Shown here: in pieces, positions 16,442 through 25,171 of the stretch
Layout of the letters: each line of letters opens with the position of its first letter
Numbering within the stretch: position 1 is the stretch's first letter
From: Micromonospora ferruginea
GTDB lineage: Bacteria > Actinomycetota > Actinomycetes > Mycobacteriales > Micromonosporaceae
Direction: 5' to 3'
DNA length: 64,000 nt
NCBI RefSeq assembly: GCF_013694245.2
Contig: NZ_CP059322.2
Location: forward strand, 4,347,001 to 4,411,000
Made by a program: the position numbers and the translations under genes
The notes under the pieces: generated by a model
What the model was told of the DNA's origin: nothing
Databases searched by the model: none
Seen by the model: the letters and a program-made list of their open reading frames with translations, nothing else

Positions 16442-17669
16442 GACGCCTCGGCGGCGGCCTGCGCCAGCGCGGCCGGCACGTCGTGTGCGTGGTAGGGGTG
16501 TTCGCTCGGCTCGATGCCGGCGAGGAACATCGCGTACACGGCGGCCAGCCGCAGCGGCGCGACCGGCCGGAGCAGGTCGACCGCCCGGTGCGGGTCGCTG
16601 CCGGGCGCGTCGGCCCGCCACCGGTCGGCCCACGCGTCGACCAGCCGGCCGGCGGTCGCCGGGTCGAGCGTCTCGGTGAGGCGCAGGATGTCGAACGCGG
16701 GGTGGCCGGCGAACGCGTCCGCCCAGTCGATGACCACCGGCCGGGTGCCGTCGCCGCGGACGTTGCCGGGGTGCAGGTCGCCGTGCACGAGCGTGTCGGG
16801 CAGCCCGCAGTCGCGGAGCCGCCGGAGCCGCCGGTCGAGCCCGTCGAGCAGCCCCGCTGCGACCGACACGTCGTGCCCGGTCAGCCGCGCCCGGATCCAC
16901 TCGGCCAGCCGATGCCCGCGCAGATCGGGCACCCCGTCCGCCACCAGCCGATCCACCGCTCCCACGGCGTGCCGCTGCCGCGCATGGTGGGCGGCCATGA
17001 TCGCCGCTCGTTCCGCCTCCCCGGCCCCGTACCGGTCCTCCCCGCCACGTGCTCCAGCAGCATCCGCCCCTCCCCGTCCGCCGCCAGCACCACCGGCCCA
17101 CCCCCGGCCCCCGCTCCCGCTTTCGCCTCCGTGGGGACGGTCGGACCGGTGGGGTGGGCCAGCCAGGCCAGGACCGTGGGTTCGTGGGACGCAAACGGGG
17201 GGAGCTGCTTCAGCCAGGCGGGGCCCTGCGGAGTGTCCAGGCGCCAGATCGCCGACAGGTTCCAGGTGCGCTGCTGCGCCACGGCGGTCACCGGGCGGCC
17301 GAGGCGGCGCAGCTCGTCAGTGGCCCAGGCGACGCTGCGGGCCGGGCCGCCCGGCTCCGCCCACGGCTGGCGTCGCGGATGCGGCGCGAGGTCCACGGCC
17401 GCCGGTTCCCGGGGTACGCCGCCGGCGGCGGCACCGCGCGCGGGCGCGTCGAGGAGCTGGGCCAGGTAGCGGACGTGGCCGCCGGGCGGGTGGGGGCGGT
17501 CGGCGTCGAGCAGGCGCAGCACGGCCACGTCCACGCCGTACCGGCGGCGGGCGCCGTCGACGATCGACGCGACCTGCTGCCACCACGGGTCGGGCACCTC
17601 GAACGGGGGCAGCGCGCCGAGCGGCCGGCCGTCGGCGTCGACCAGGACCACGGTCACGGTGCGGGACAC
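16438..17669 (-). pseudogene. Aminoglycoside-phosphotransferase-fold gene split by a one-base frameshift
   Basis: Two frames join into one family member. The upstream frame (17669 to about 17040) encodes MSRTVTVVLVDADG through RMLLEHVAG. The downstream frame continues with a natural-looking GEAERAAIMAAHH sequence. It carries the phosphotransferase catalytic loop LVHGDLHPGNV and the metal-binding VIDWADAF, ending at 16438. The break lies at a run of four C at 17040-17043 (plus strand), and one extra base there would restore the frame. It is either a true pseudogene or a sequencing error in a homopolymer. If intact it would be a cytosolic kinase-fold enzyme of about 409 residues, substrate unknown. 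Confidence 0.7.
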
Positions 17670-17777
17670 GGCCGGACGTTAACCGGGCACCCCTACGGGA
17701 GGCGAGCGCATTCCTCCGGGAGCGGTGCGGGGCGGCACCCCGATGTCCCGGCGACGGGTGACGGCCAGGCTGAGGCG

Positions 17778-18371
17778 ATGAGCCTCCTCGATTCCCCGCC
17801 GCGTGCCGCGTACCGCTGGTTGCGGCCGGTCGGCGTGACCTCCGCGTCGCTGCTGCTCGGCTACGGGTTGCTGCGCCTGTTCGACCGCCTGGACGGGCAC
17901 AGCGACAAGGGCGCCTGGGCGTGGAACACCGGCCACACGCTGTTCCTGCTCGGCGTGCTCGGGTTCGCCGCGCTGATCGTCGGGCTGCACGGCCTGCTGC
18001 GTACCCGCTCGACCCGGCTGCGGACGCTCGACGACGTGGCCGCGCTGGCCGGCCTGGTCGGCGCCGCCGCGTTCGTCTGGGTGATCCTCGGCGACCTGTT
18101 CCCGCGCTTCGCCGACGCGGTCGACACGCCGGGCGTGGTGCTGCTCGGCGGGCCGGCGCTGTTCGAACTGGGCCTGCTGGTGCTGCTCTACCGGGCGGCG
18201 GCGACGCGACTGCTGCCGGTGTGGGCGCCGGTGCTGGTGCTGGTCGGGTTCCTGGCGATCGCGGTGAACCTGGACCTGCTGCCGGTCGGCGCCGCGCTGG
18301 TCCTGTCCGGCCTGCTGCCGCTGCGCAGCGGTGGTGTTAGGCGGGGCCCCCGCCTATACCAAAAGCGTTAA
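17778..18371 (+). CDS. Six-helix membrane protein of unknown function (197 aa)
   Basis: A small integral membrane protein with about five or six hydrophobic helices and short loops, no signal peptide and no recognised motif. The reading frame does not stop at its natural end. It runs into the palindromic repeat at 18334, which supplies about the last twelve residues (ending RLYQKR) and the TAA. The tail is therefore probably not part of the original protein. It converges on the zinc-less lectin-like gene at 18386. Confidence 0.65.
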   Translation: MSLLDSPPRAAYRWLRPVGVTSASLLLGYGLLRLFDRLDGHSDKGAWAWNTGHTLFLLGVLGFAALIVGLHGLLRTRSTRLRTLDDVAALAGLVGAAAFVWVILGDLFPRFADAVDTPGVVLLGGPALFELGLLVLLYRAAATRLLPVWAPVLVLVGFLAIAVNLDLLPVGAALVLSGLLPLRSGGVRRGPRLYQKR

Positions 18372-18390
18372 GCGGGGGCCCCGCCTTAAC
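18334..18390. repeat. Composite GGGGCCCC palindromic repeat, copy 1
   Basis: A 57-bp element starting GTGTTAG and ending CCTTAAC. It contains two imperfect palindromes (GGCGGGGCCCCCGCC and GCGGGGGCCCCGC) separated by TATACCAAAAGC. The same organisation occurs at 33361-33418 and 56593-56650. It sits between two convergent genes and contains the stop codons of both, so it may work as a bidirectional terminator. Confidence 0.75.
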
Positions 18391-19534
18391 TCCAGACGGA
18401 GCGGCGCAGCCCCCGGTGGCCGGCGCACACGTCGCGCTGGCCGCCGGTGCGGCTGACCGCGCCGTCGCGGCACTGCACCAGCCAGCCCCGGCCGGACCAG
18501 AACCCGGGTACGCACTCGAACCAGTCGCAGATCCCGGCGGCCGGCTTGCGGATCCGGTTGCCGCCACAGAAGTCGTACCCGAAGGGGTTCGGCGGGGCAC
18601 CGCAGCGCCGCTCGGCCGCCGGCTGCGGGTCGGTGCCGCGCGGCGCGGACCGGCTGCGGTGCGGCTGCGGGCTGGTGCTGGGCCGGACCTGGACGGCGGG
18701 GGCGACCGCCGGCGGTGCGGGCGTGCCGGTGGCCGCCGGGGTGGCGGCGGCGGCGCGTTCCGACCCGGCGCGGGTGGGCGGGTTGGACTCGACGAGCATC
18801 GCCGGCACGGCCAGCGCGAGCGCCGCGCCCACCGCCACCGTCCGCCGGCCGCCCGGCAGCCGCGCGGAGAACCGGGCCTGGGCGGGGGTGAGCACGGCCG
18901 GGCGTTGCGGGCGCAGCTCCGCGTGTTCGGCGAGCAGCTCGTCCAGTTCGGCGACGACCGCGGCGCGCTGCTCGATCGCGTCGGCGAAGGCCAGCGTGAG
19001 CGTGAACCGGAAGTCGGCCACCGCGCCGGTGGGCAGCAGCAACCCGGAGGTACGCCGCCGGTCCAGCACCTGGATCAGGGTGACCGGCGCGGCCGGGTCG
19101 TGGGACAGGCCGGTCATCCGGCCGTACGTCCAGTCCCGCCGGCCGCGCCCGCCGAGCAGCACGAGGCGCCGGTTGGTGAGCACGGCCAGCCCGGCGTCGA
19201 CGACGCGGACCCCCTCCGGGCGGCGCGGGCGCAGCACCGGCGGGTCCGGGTCCACGGTCAGGTCGGGGGCCGGCAGCACGGCGGTGTGCCGCACCTCGAC
19301 CAGTTGCGCCGCCGGCAACGTCCAGAAGACCACCTCGCCGGGGGCCAGCTCCATGGGCAGGCCGACGCCGGCCCGCTCCGACCCGTGGAAGGACACCGCG
19401 AGGGTACGCCGGCGACGCAGCTCGTCGTCGCGGCGTCGCCACGCCTCGTCGGCCGCGCGGAACGCGCGCTGCCGCCGTTCGTTCTGCCGGTGCGCCCACC
19501 GGTAACGCCAGGTTGAACCCGTCGAATCAGTCAT
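18386..19534 (-). CDS. Single-pass membrane protein with extracytoplasmic Cys-rich tail
   Basis: A 382-residue protein starting MTDSTG after GGAGGAGTC. A basic N-terminal helix is followed by a cytoplasmic beta-rich domain (about 60-200) that looks PH-like, with VLTNRRLVLLGG being typical of bacterial PH domains. Then comes a TM helix (about 235-252), a Pro/Ala/Thr-rich linker and a short C-terminal domain with six Cys and many Trp/Gly. Its last codon and TAA lie at the edge of the palindromic repeat. The function is unknown. The layout suggests sensing or anchoring across the membrane. Confidence 0.65.
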   Translation of the reverse strand: MTDSTGSTWRYRWAHRQNERRQRAFRAADEAWRRRDDELRRRRTLAVSFHGSERAGVGLPMELAPGEVVFWTLPAAQLVEVRHTAVLPAPDLTVDPDPPVLRPRRPEGVRVVDAGLAVLTNRRLVLLGGRGRRDWTYGRMTGLSHDPAAPVTLIQVLDRRRTSGLLLPTGAVADFRFTLTLAFADAIEQRAAVVAELDELLAEHAELRPQRPAVLTPAQARFSARLPGGRRTVAVGAALALAVPAMLVESNPPTRAGSERAAAATPAATGTPAPPAVAPAVQVRPSTSPQPHRSRSAPRGTDPQPAAERRCGAPPNPFGYDFCGGNRIRKPAAGICDWFECVPGFWSGRGWLVQCRDGAVSRTGGQRDVCAGHRGLRRSVWS

Positions 19535-19750
19535 CGCCACGCCGACTCCTCCGCCGCGCGAGCCCACCAACCGGGGTGTCACCGGGAACAACGGCCGGGT
19601 AGGGGTACGAAGACACGCGAAAGTCGCTAATTAGTCCGATTGGTTGATTGACGGGCGCTCCGCTTCGCCATGCGGGCCGCGGGGCTCGTCGGTAACGTCA
19701 GCCGCAGGGCGGGGCGTACGCGGCCCCCGGCGGCGAGCGGAGGTGCACCG

Positions 19751-21292
19751 GTGGGCGACCCGGCCGTCGTGGTGGGCGTGGACATCGGCACCACCAGCAG
19801 CAAGGCGGTCGCGTTCGACACCGACGGCCGGCAGTTGGCCAGCCACTCGATCGGCTACCCGCTGGAGGAGCCGCACCCGGGCTGGGCCGAGCAGGACCCG
19901 GACCTGATCCATCAGGCCGTGCTCGGCGTGATCCGCGCGGTCGTCGACGAGCTGGGCCGGCCGGTCGCCGGCCTGTCCTTCAGCACCGCCATGCACAGCC
20001 TGATCGGGTTGGACGCCGACGGCAACCCGCTCACCCCGTCGATCACCTGGGCCGACTCCCGGGCCAGCGCGCAGGCCGAACGGCTGCGCGCCGCGCCGTC
20101 CGGGCTGGCCCTGCACCGGCGCACCGGCACCCCGGTGCACCCGATGGCCCCGCTGCCCAAGCTGGTCTGGTTCGCCGAGCAGGAACCGAAGCTGCACGAG
20201 CGGGTCGCGCACTGGGTCGGCATCAAGGACCTCGTCCTGCGGCGGCTGGCCGAGGCGCTGGTCACCGACCACTCGGTCGCCTCGGCCACCGGCCTGATGG
20301 ACATCCACCGGCTGGCCTGGGACACCGAGGCGCTGCGCGTCGCCGGCATCACCGAGGAACAGCTCCCCCAGCTCGTCCCCACCACGCACGTGCTGCCCGG
20401 GTTGACCGCCGACGCGGCCCGGGCCACCGGCCTGCCGGCGGACACCCCGCTGGTGGTGGGCGCCGGCGACGGGCCGCTGGCCAACCTCGGCCTCGGCGCG
20501 GTACGCCCCGGCGTGGTCGCCTGCTCGATCGGCACCAGCGGCGCGATGCGGGTGATGGTGGAACGCCCCGGCGTCGACCCGCTGGGCGGCGTCTTCTGCT
20601 ATGCGCTGACCGAGGACCGCTGGGTGGTCGGCGGCGCGATCAACAACGGCGGGATCGTGCTCCAGTGGGCGCACGACGCGCTCGCCCCGGAGCTGGGCGA
20701 GGACGCCGAGGAGGAGCTGCTCGGCCTGGCCGCCCGGGCGCCGGTCGGCTCCGGTGGGCTGATCATGCTGCCGTACCTGCTCAGCGAGCGGGCCCCGCAC
20801 TGGAGCGCGCTGCCGCGCGGCGCGTACATCGGGTTGACCCACGGCCACGGCCGCCCGCACCTGGTGCGGGCCGCGCTGGAGGGGGTCTGCCAGCAGCTCG
20901 CGCTGGTCCTGGCGTCGGTCCGCGCGGCCGGCAACGAGGTACGCGAGGTCCGTGCCAGCGGCGGTTTCGCCCGCAGCCCGCTGTGGCGGCAGATCCTCGC
21001 CGACGCGCTGGGCATGCCGGTGCGCTTCCCGGCCGGGCACGAGGGTTCCGGTTTCGGCGCCGCACTGCTCGGCATGCAGGCGCTGGGCCTGATCGAGTCG
21101 GTGGAGGTCGCCGCCGACCTGGTCCGGATCGAGGAGACGGTCCACCCCGATCCGGCCGCCGCCGCCACCTACGCGGCGCTGCTCCCACTCTTCTCCGAGC
21201 TGTACGACGCGCTCGTGCCCACGTTCGCGTCGCTGCGACGGCTGGCCCCGAGCCTGCCGCCGGAGCCACCACCGACCGCACCGCCCAAGTGA
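19751..21292 (+). CDS. gntK: Gluconokinase, FGGY family
   Basis: A 513-residue kinase with GTG start after CGGAGGTGCACC. It has the FGGY phosphate-binding motif VGVDIGTTSSKAVAFD at the N terminus, the catalytic Asp in ITWADSRA, and the C-terminal ATP-binding GTSGAMR and ASGGFARSPLW motifs. The family phosphorylates sugars or polyols. Gluconate is inferred because the next gene, 13 bp downstream, encodes a GntP permease. The 216-bp upstream gap holds a small CTAATTAG palindrome at 19627 that may be regulatory. The product, 6-phosphogluconate, feeds the pentose phosphate pathway. Confidence 0.85.
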   Translation: MGDPAVVVGVDIGTTSSKAVAFDTDGRQLASHSIGYPLEEPHPGWAEQDPDLIHQAVLGVIRAVVDELGRPVAGLSFSTAMHSLIGLDADGNPLTPSITWADSRASAQAERLRAAPSGLALHRRTGTPVHPMAPLPKLVWFAEQEPKLHERVAHWVGIKDLVLRRLAEALVTDHSVASATGLMDIHRLAWDTEALRVAGITEEQLPQLVPTTHVLPGLTADAARATGLPADTPLVVGAGDGPLANLGLGAVRPGVVACSIGTSGAMRVMVERPGVDPLGGVFCYALTEDRWVVGGAINNGGIVLQWAHDALAPELGEDAEEELLGLAARAPVGSGGLIMLPYLLSERAPHWSALPRGAYIGLTHGHGRPHLVRAALEGVCQQLALVLASVRAAGNEVREVRASGGFARSPLWRQILADALGMPVRFPAGHEGSGFGAALLGMQALGLIESVEVAADLVRIEETVHPDPAAAATYAALLPLFSELYDALVPTFASLRRLAPSLPPEPPPTAPPK

Positions 21293-21305
21293 CCAACCAG
21301 AGGTC

Positions 21306-22832
21306 GTGATTGCCGTGGTAACACTGCTCGCCGCACCGGCGGAACCGCTCACGAACGCCGGCAACACCCAACTCGTCGTCGCCGCCCTGCTGGGCATCGC
21401 CGCGGTGGTGCTGCTCATCGCCTGGGGCAAGGTCCACCCGTTCCTGTCGCTGATCCTCGGCGCCGCGGTGCTGGGCGTGGTGGCCGGCGTCCCCGCCGAC
21501 AAGATCGTCACCTCGTTCAGCGGCGGGGTCGGCTCCACGGTCGGCGGCGTCGGCCTGCTGATCGCGCTCGGCGCGATGATCGGCGGCATGCTCGCCGAGT
21601 CGGGCGGCGCGGACAGCATCGTCGAGCGGGTGGTCGGCCGGGTCTCCGGCGGCGCGCTGCCCTGGGCGATGGCCGGGGTGGCCGCGCTCATCGGCCTGCC
21701 GCTCTTCTTCGAGGTCGGCGTGGTGCTGCTGGTGCCGATCGTGCTGCTGGTCTCGCTCCGGGTGAACGTGCCGCTGATGAAGATCGGCATCCCGGCGCTG
21801 GCCGGCCTGTCGGTGCTGCACGGCCTGGTGCCGCCGCACCCGGGCCCGCTGGTGGCGATCGACGCGCTCGGCGCCAACCTCGGCCAGACGCTCGCCTTCG
21901 GCCTGCTGGTGGCGATCCCCACGGTGATCATCGCCGGTCCGGTCTTCGGCAACTTCATCGCCCGCTACGTGCCGGCCACCGCGCCCGAGTCGCTGCTGCC
22001 CACCCGCCGTGACGTGGCGGTCGCCGGGGACCGCAGCCCCACCCGCCCCGGGGACGGCCGCGCCGACGCCGACGGCGACCTGGTCACCGAGGACGACCTG
22101 GTCAACCCGGGCGCCGGGCGGCCGGGCGCGTCGATCGAGGAGCCGGTCGGCCGGCGGTCACGCCGCGCGCCCGCGCTCTGGGCGGCCGTGGTCACCGTGC
22201 TGCTGCCGGTGGTGCTGATGCTGCTGCGGGCGATCGGCGAGCTGACCCTCGGCGAGGACACCGCCGGCCGCAAGGCGCTGGACATCGTCGGCACCCCGAT
22301 CGTCGCGCTGCTCGCCGGCGTCATCTTCGCGATGATCTTCCTCGGCTACCGCAACGGCTTCAGCCGCAGCCAGGTCTCCGGCTTCCTGGGCGGCTCGCTG
22401 CCGGCGATCGCCGGCATCCTGCTGATCGTCGCCGCCGGCGGCGGTTTCAAGCAGGTGCTGGTGGACGCCGGCGTGGGCAACCTGGTCGCGGACGCGGCCG
22501 AGGGCGCCAACCTGTCGCCGCTGCTGCTGGGCTGGCTGGTCGCGGTCGGCATCCGGGTGGCCACCGGCTCGGCCACCGTCGCCACCATCACCGCCGCCGG
22601 CATCGTCGCACCGCTGGCCGCCACGCTACAGGGCCCCGAGGTGGCGCTGCTGGCCCTCGCCATCGGCTGCGGGTCGCTGTTCTTCTCGCACGTCAACGAC
22701 GCCGGCTTCTGGCTGGTCAAGGAATACTTCGGGCTGACCGTGGGGCAGACCATCAAGAGCTGGTCGGTGATGGAGACCATCATCTCGGTGGTCGGTTTCC
22801 TCGGCGTCCTCCTGCTCGACGTCTTCGTCTAG
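21306..22832 (+). CDS. gntP: Gluconate permease, GntP family
   Basis: A 508-residue integral membrane protein with about 12-14 TM helices, typical of the GntP/GntT family. Characteristic stretches are LGAMIGGMLAESGGAD, GLPLFFEVGVVLLVPI and SHVNDAGFWLVKEYFGL. A hydrophilic Asp/Gly/Arg-rich central loop (about residues 232-285) is longer than usual. The start is GTG at 21306, and a GTG at 21315 is equally possible from the AGAGGT sequence. It imports gluconate by proton symport for the upstream kinase. Confidence 0.85.
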   Translation: MIAVVTLLAAPAEPLTNAGNTQLVVAALLGIAAVVLLIAWGKVHPFLSLILGAAVLGVVAGVPADKIVTSFSGGVGSTVGGVGLLIALGAMIGGMLAESGGADSIVERVVGRVSGGALPWAMAGVAALIGLPLFFEVGVVLLVPIVLLVSLRVNVPLMKIGIPALAGLSVLHGLVPPHPGPLVAIDALGANLGQTLAFGLLVAIPTVIIAGPVFGNFIARYVPATAPESLLPTRRDVAVAGDRSPTRPGDGRADADGDLVTEDDLVNPGAGRPGASIEEPVGRRSRRAPALWAAVVTVLLPVVLMLLRAIGELTLGEDTAGRKALDIVGTPIVALLAGVIFAMIFLGYRNGFSRSQVSGFLGGSLPAIAGILLIVAAGGGFKQVLVDAGVGNLVADAAEGANLSPLLLGWLVAVGIRVATGSATVATITAAGIVAPLAATLQGPEVALLALAIGCGSLFFSHVNDAGFWLVKEYFGLTVGQTIKSWSVMETIISVVGFLGVLLLDVFV

Positions 22833-22853
22833 CCGCCCCGGCGCGCCGGGCGG
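22833..22853 (+). terminator. GC-rich hairpin after gluconate operon
   Basis: CCGCCCCGGC and GCCGGGCGG pair almost perfectly (one bulged C) immediately after the TAG of the permease. There is no U tract, as is usual for actinobacterial terminators. Confidence 0.5.
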
Positions 22854-22867
22854 ATGTTCCCCGCGAG

Positions 22868-23186
22868 TGCCTTTGGAGCTGAGAGCACCGACGACTCGGA
22901 CCGGTCACGCCGACCGACGCCGCTGTCGGGGACAGCGGGTCCGGCGGGCGCGAGGGCACTGCCAACGCGGGAGCACTGCCGGACGCGGCGGCACTGCCGG
23001 ACGCGGCGGCACTGCCGGACGCGGCGGCACTCCCGGACGCGGCGGCACTGCCGGACGCGGCGGCACTGCCGGCGCGTGGCGCGATCGCGGCGGGACGGCG
23101 GTGCTGGCCAGGGACCGGGGCCGGAGGCACCTTGGGCGCGGACTCCGCCGGCCGTTGACATCACCAACGACTCAGCTCTAAAGGCA
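22868..23186. mobile_element. Possible 319-bp MITE-like element with short inverted ends
   Basis: TGCCTTTGGAGCTGAG at 22868-22883 is the reverse complement, with one mismatch, of CTCAGCTCTAAAGGCA at 23171-23186. They bound a segment without a real gene that contains the 18-bp minisatellite. The right end is part of the dispersed 35-bp repeat. No target duplication could be defined and no transposase is present, so the mobile-element reading is tentative. Confidence 0.3.
22964..23070. repeat. 18-bp tandem minisatellite
   Basis: Five consecutive 18-bp units GGACGCGGCGGCACTGCC (the third with one change) run from 22981 to 23070, preceded by a degenerate 17-bp unit. The rest of the 22833-23284 gap contains no supportable gene. 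The period is a multiple of three, so repeats appear in every translated frame, but none has a credible start. Confidence 0.8.
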
Positions 23187-23190
23187 GGCC
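23156..23190 (+). repeat. 35-bp dispersed repeat, copy 2
   Basis: This is the second copy of the repeat at 10573-10607, same orientation, 32 of 35 bases identical. It contains CACCAACGACTCAGCTC followed by TAAAGGCAGGCC. Confidence 0.55.
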
Positions 23191-23284
23191 GAAGCGCACT
23201 CTGCCGGAGACGCGGAGACGCAGACGAGCCGGCGGGACCGGCCCGGAGAGCGCGACCCGGCGGAGTCAGCCGGGGGCGCAGCGG

Positions 23285-23569
23285 TCAGGGGGCCTCGACG
23301 CCGGAGATGCGGAACTTGTGCACCTCGGCGCCGAGGATCTCCGCGACCTGCTCGGCGTTCGGGCCGAAACCCCGGAACGCCAACAGTTGCTCGTCGGACT
23401 CCCACCGCTCGTACACGTTGATCCGGCCCGGTTCGACCAGGTCGGCGCTGACCGCGAAGTCGACGCAGCCGGGCGCGGCCCGGGCCGCGCGGACGGCCTC
23501 CGCGCAGGACGCCAGGTAGGCGTCCCGCCGGGCCGGATCGACGTAGAGGGTGCCGGCGACGATGAGCAT
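23285..23569 (-). CDS. ABM-domain protein (putative quinol monooxygenase)
   Basis: A 94-residue protein with the antibiotic biosynthesis monooxygenase fold. It begins MLIVAGTLYVDPARRDAYL, with the central GCVDFAVSADL and NVYERWESDEQLLAF that define YgiN-like proteins. They form dimers and act on quinols or aromatic polyketides without cofactors, or simply bind ligands. It lies alone between the repeat-rich gap and the TipA-like regulator on the same strand. Confidence 0.85.
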   Translation of the reverse strand: MLIVAGTLYVDPARRDAYLASCAEAVRAARAAPGCVDFAVSADLVEPGRINVYERWESDEQLLAFRGFGPNAEQVAEILGAEVHKFRISGVEAP

Positions 23570-23603
23570 CCGGCCATCGTGCCAGGAGTGCCGGCGGCGC
23601 GGG

Positions 23604-24362
23604 TCAGGCCCGGCTGATCGCGTTGGCGTGGATCGCCTCGTTCAGGTAGGCGGCCATGCCGGGCCGGATGGTCTCGAAGTACGCGGTGAACCGCGGGTCC
23701 GCCACGTACATGTCGGCCAGCCCGGTGTGCATCTCCAGCGGGCAGTCGTACCACCACTGGGTGATGAGCTGCCGGTGCTCCTCGGCCAGCGCCATCGCCT
23801 CCGGGCCGTCGGCCGGCGCGCCGGAGTCCATCAGCGAGGCGAACCGCCGGCCCCAGTCCTCGTTCACCTCCTTGTTGCGCAGCCAGTCCTCCTTCGAGTA
23901 GCGGGCGGCCCGCTCCTGCGACTGCCGGTACGCCTCGGTGTCGCCCCAGCGCCGCTCGACCTCGTCGGCGTGCTCGTCCGGGTCGAAGTCCCCGAACACC
24001 TCGAACCGCTCCTCCGGCGTCAACTGGATCCCCAACTTCCTCGCCTCCATCGCGTGTTCGATCGCCGCCACCATCTCCTGGAGCTTGCCGATCCGCCCGG
24101 ACAGCAGCTCGTGCTGCCGGTTCAGGTGCGCCGCCGGGTCGGCGGCCGGGTCGTCCAGGATCTCGGCGATCTCGTCCAGCGGGAACCCCAGCTCGCGGTA
24201 GTAGCGGATGAGCTGCAGGCGGTCCAGGTCGGCGTCGTCGTAGCGGCGGTAGCCCGCCGACGTGCGCCCGCTCGGCCGCAACAGCCCGATCTCGTCGTAG
24301 TGGTGGAGCGTGCGGACCGTCACCCGGGCCGCACGCGCCACCTGCCCCACCGTGTACGCCAT
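23604..24362 (-). CDS. MerR-family regulator with TipAS-type ligand domain
   Basis: A 252-residue protein with ATG after GGAAGGGAGGG. Residues 1-70 are the MerR winged helix (YTVGQVARAARVTVRTLHHY and RRYDDADLDRL), followed by a coiled coil of about 40 residues. The C-terminal domain from about 125 is helical with SKEDWLRNKEV and ADMYVADPRFTAYFE, as in TipAS domains that bind thiopeptides and other antibiotics. It is a likely drug-responsive activator. Like TipA, it may bind its own promoter region. Confidence 0.85.
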   Translation of the reverse strand: MAYTVGQVARAARVTVRTLHHYDEIGLLRPSGRTSAGYRRYDDADLDRLQLIRYYRELGFPLDEIAEILDDPAADPAAHLNRQHELLSGRIGKLQEMVAAIEHAMEARKLGIQLTPEERFEVFGDFDPDEHADEVERRWGDTEAYRQSQERAARYSKEDWLRNKEVNEDWGRRFASLMDSGAPADGPEAMALAEEHRQLITQWWYDCPLEMHTGLADMYVADPRFTAYFETIRPGMAAYLNEAIHANAISRA

Positions 24363-24417
24363 CGGTTCCCTCCCTTCCGCGACCAAGGCTCCCGCCTCCC
24401 GCAGCGTGAGGGTCAAG

Positions 24418-25050
24418 TCAGTTGGTGATTCTCTCCTGCTCCGGTGCGGCGAAGGCCGCGTTCGCCGGGGTCCGCACAGCGTGCACCAGGCCGGCCGCCG
24501 ACAGCAGCAGGAGCAGCGCCGCGCCGAGGTACATGGCCAGTGCGCCCTGCTCGGCCTTGCGGCCGAACTCGCTGAAGCCGTACGAGGTGAGCAGCAGGCC
24601 GCGCAGCGTCTCGCCCTTGAACACGGTGTCCCGCTGGGCGCTGACGTCGGCAAGCTGCTTCTGCAGGTCGGCCAGGTTGGCGGCCTTGGCCTGCTCGGCC
24701 TGGGCCACCTGCTCGCGCAGCGCGGCCTGCGGCTCACCCAGGTCGGCGTACGTCTTGCCGCCGGCGATCGACGTCAGGTGCAGGCCGATGAACTCGTTGG
24801 CGTAGCACTCGGCCTGCTTGCCGCTGGTGAGCTGCTGGCCGGCGTACTCGCGCAGGCAGTCCGACTTCTTCTCCTCGTCGGTAAGCTGGGCGGCCGGCTT
24901 GAAGCTGATGTGCTGGGCGGCGAGCTGGTCGTGCACGTAGGTGTTGGCGAAGGTGGCGTTCGTCGTCAGGACCACGCCGACGACGAGCAGCAGGACCGCG
25001 AGGCCCAGTCCGCCGATGCTGAACAACAGGTCGAGCGTGCGTCGCTTCAT
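24418..25050 (-). CDS. Two-TM membrane protein with extracytoplasmic helical domain
   Basis: A 210-residue protein with ATG after CGGGAGCCAGAG. One TM helix at about residues 9-31 is followed by an extracytoplasmic domain of about 130 residues. That domain has two Cys (KKSDCLREY and QAECYANEF) that could form a disulphide, and a coiled-coil rich in Ala/Gln/Lys. A second TM helix lies near 172-192. The family is common in actinobacteria but has no known function. The gene is probably independent of its neighbours. Confidence 0.7.
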   Translation of the reverse strand: MKRRTLDLLFSIGGLGLAVLLLVVGVVLTTNATFANTYVHDQLAAQHISFKPAAQLTDEEKKSDCLREYAGQQLTSGKQAECYANEFIGLHLTSIAGGKTYADLGEPQAALREQVAQAEQAKAANLADLQKQLADVSAQRDTVFKGETLRGLLLTSYGFSEFGRKAEQGALAMYLGAALLLLLSAAGLVHAVRTPANAAFAAPEQERITN

Positions 25051-25117
25051 CTCTGGCTCCCGGGTGGAGGGCGGATCGACGAGAACCATCGTGGCGGCGG
25101 TCGGGCGGCCGGGAGCA

Positions 25118-25154
25118 GGGTCGAAGCCCCCGTACCGGCCGGGACCTTCGACCC
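25118..25154 (-). terminator. Hairpin after the GGDEF-EAL gene
   Basis: GGGTCGAAG and CTTCGACCC form a 9-bp stem around a 19-base loop in the gap downstream of the GGDEF-EAL stop. The loop is long, so this is weaker than the other terminators in the window. Confidence 0.35.
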
Positions 25155-25171
25155 GCGTCGGGACGGGACGG

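Noticed and set aside
16438..17669. Two separate genes for the phosphotransferase halves
   Set aside because: The second half has its natural N-terminal context encoded in the other frame and no independent start with Shine-Dalgarno. A single frameshifted gene explains the data better.
22780..23130. A 116-residue open frame rich in Ala/Ser/Gly repeats on the minus strand
   Set aside because: It is the translation of the 18-bp minisatellite. It overlaps the permease gene end and has no start signal.
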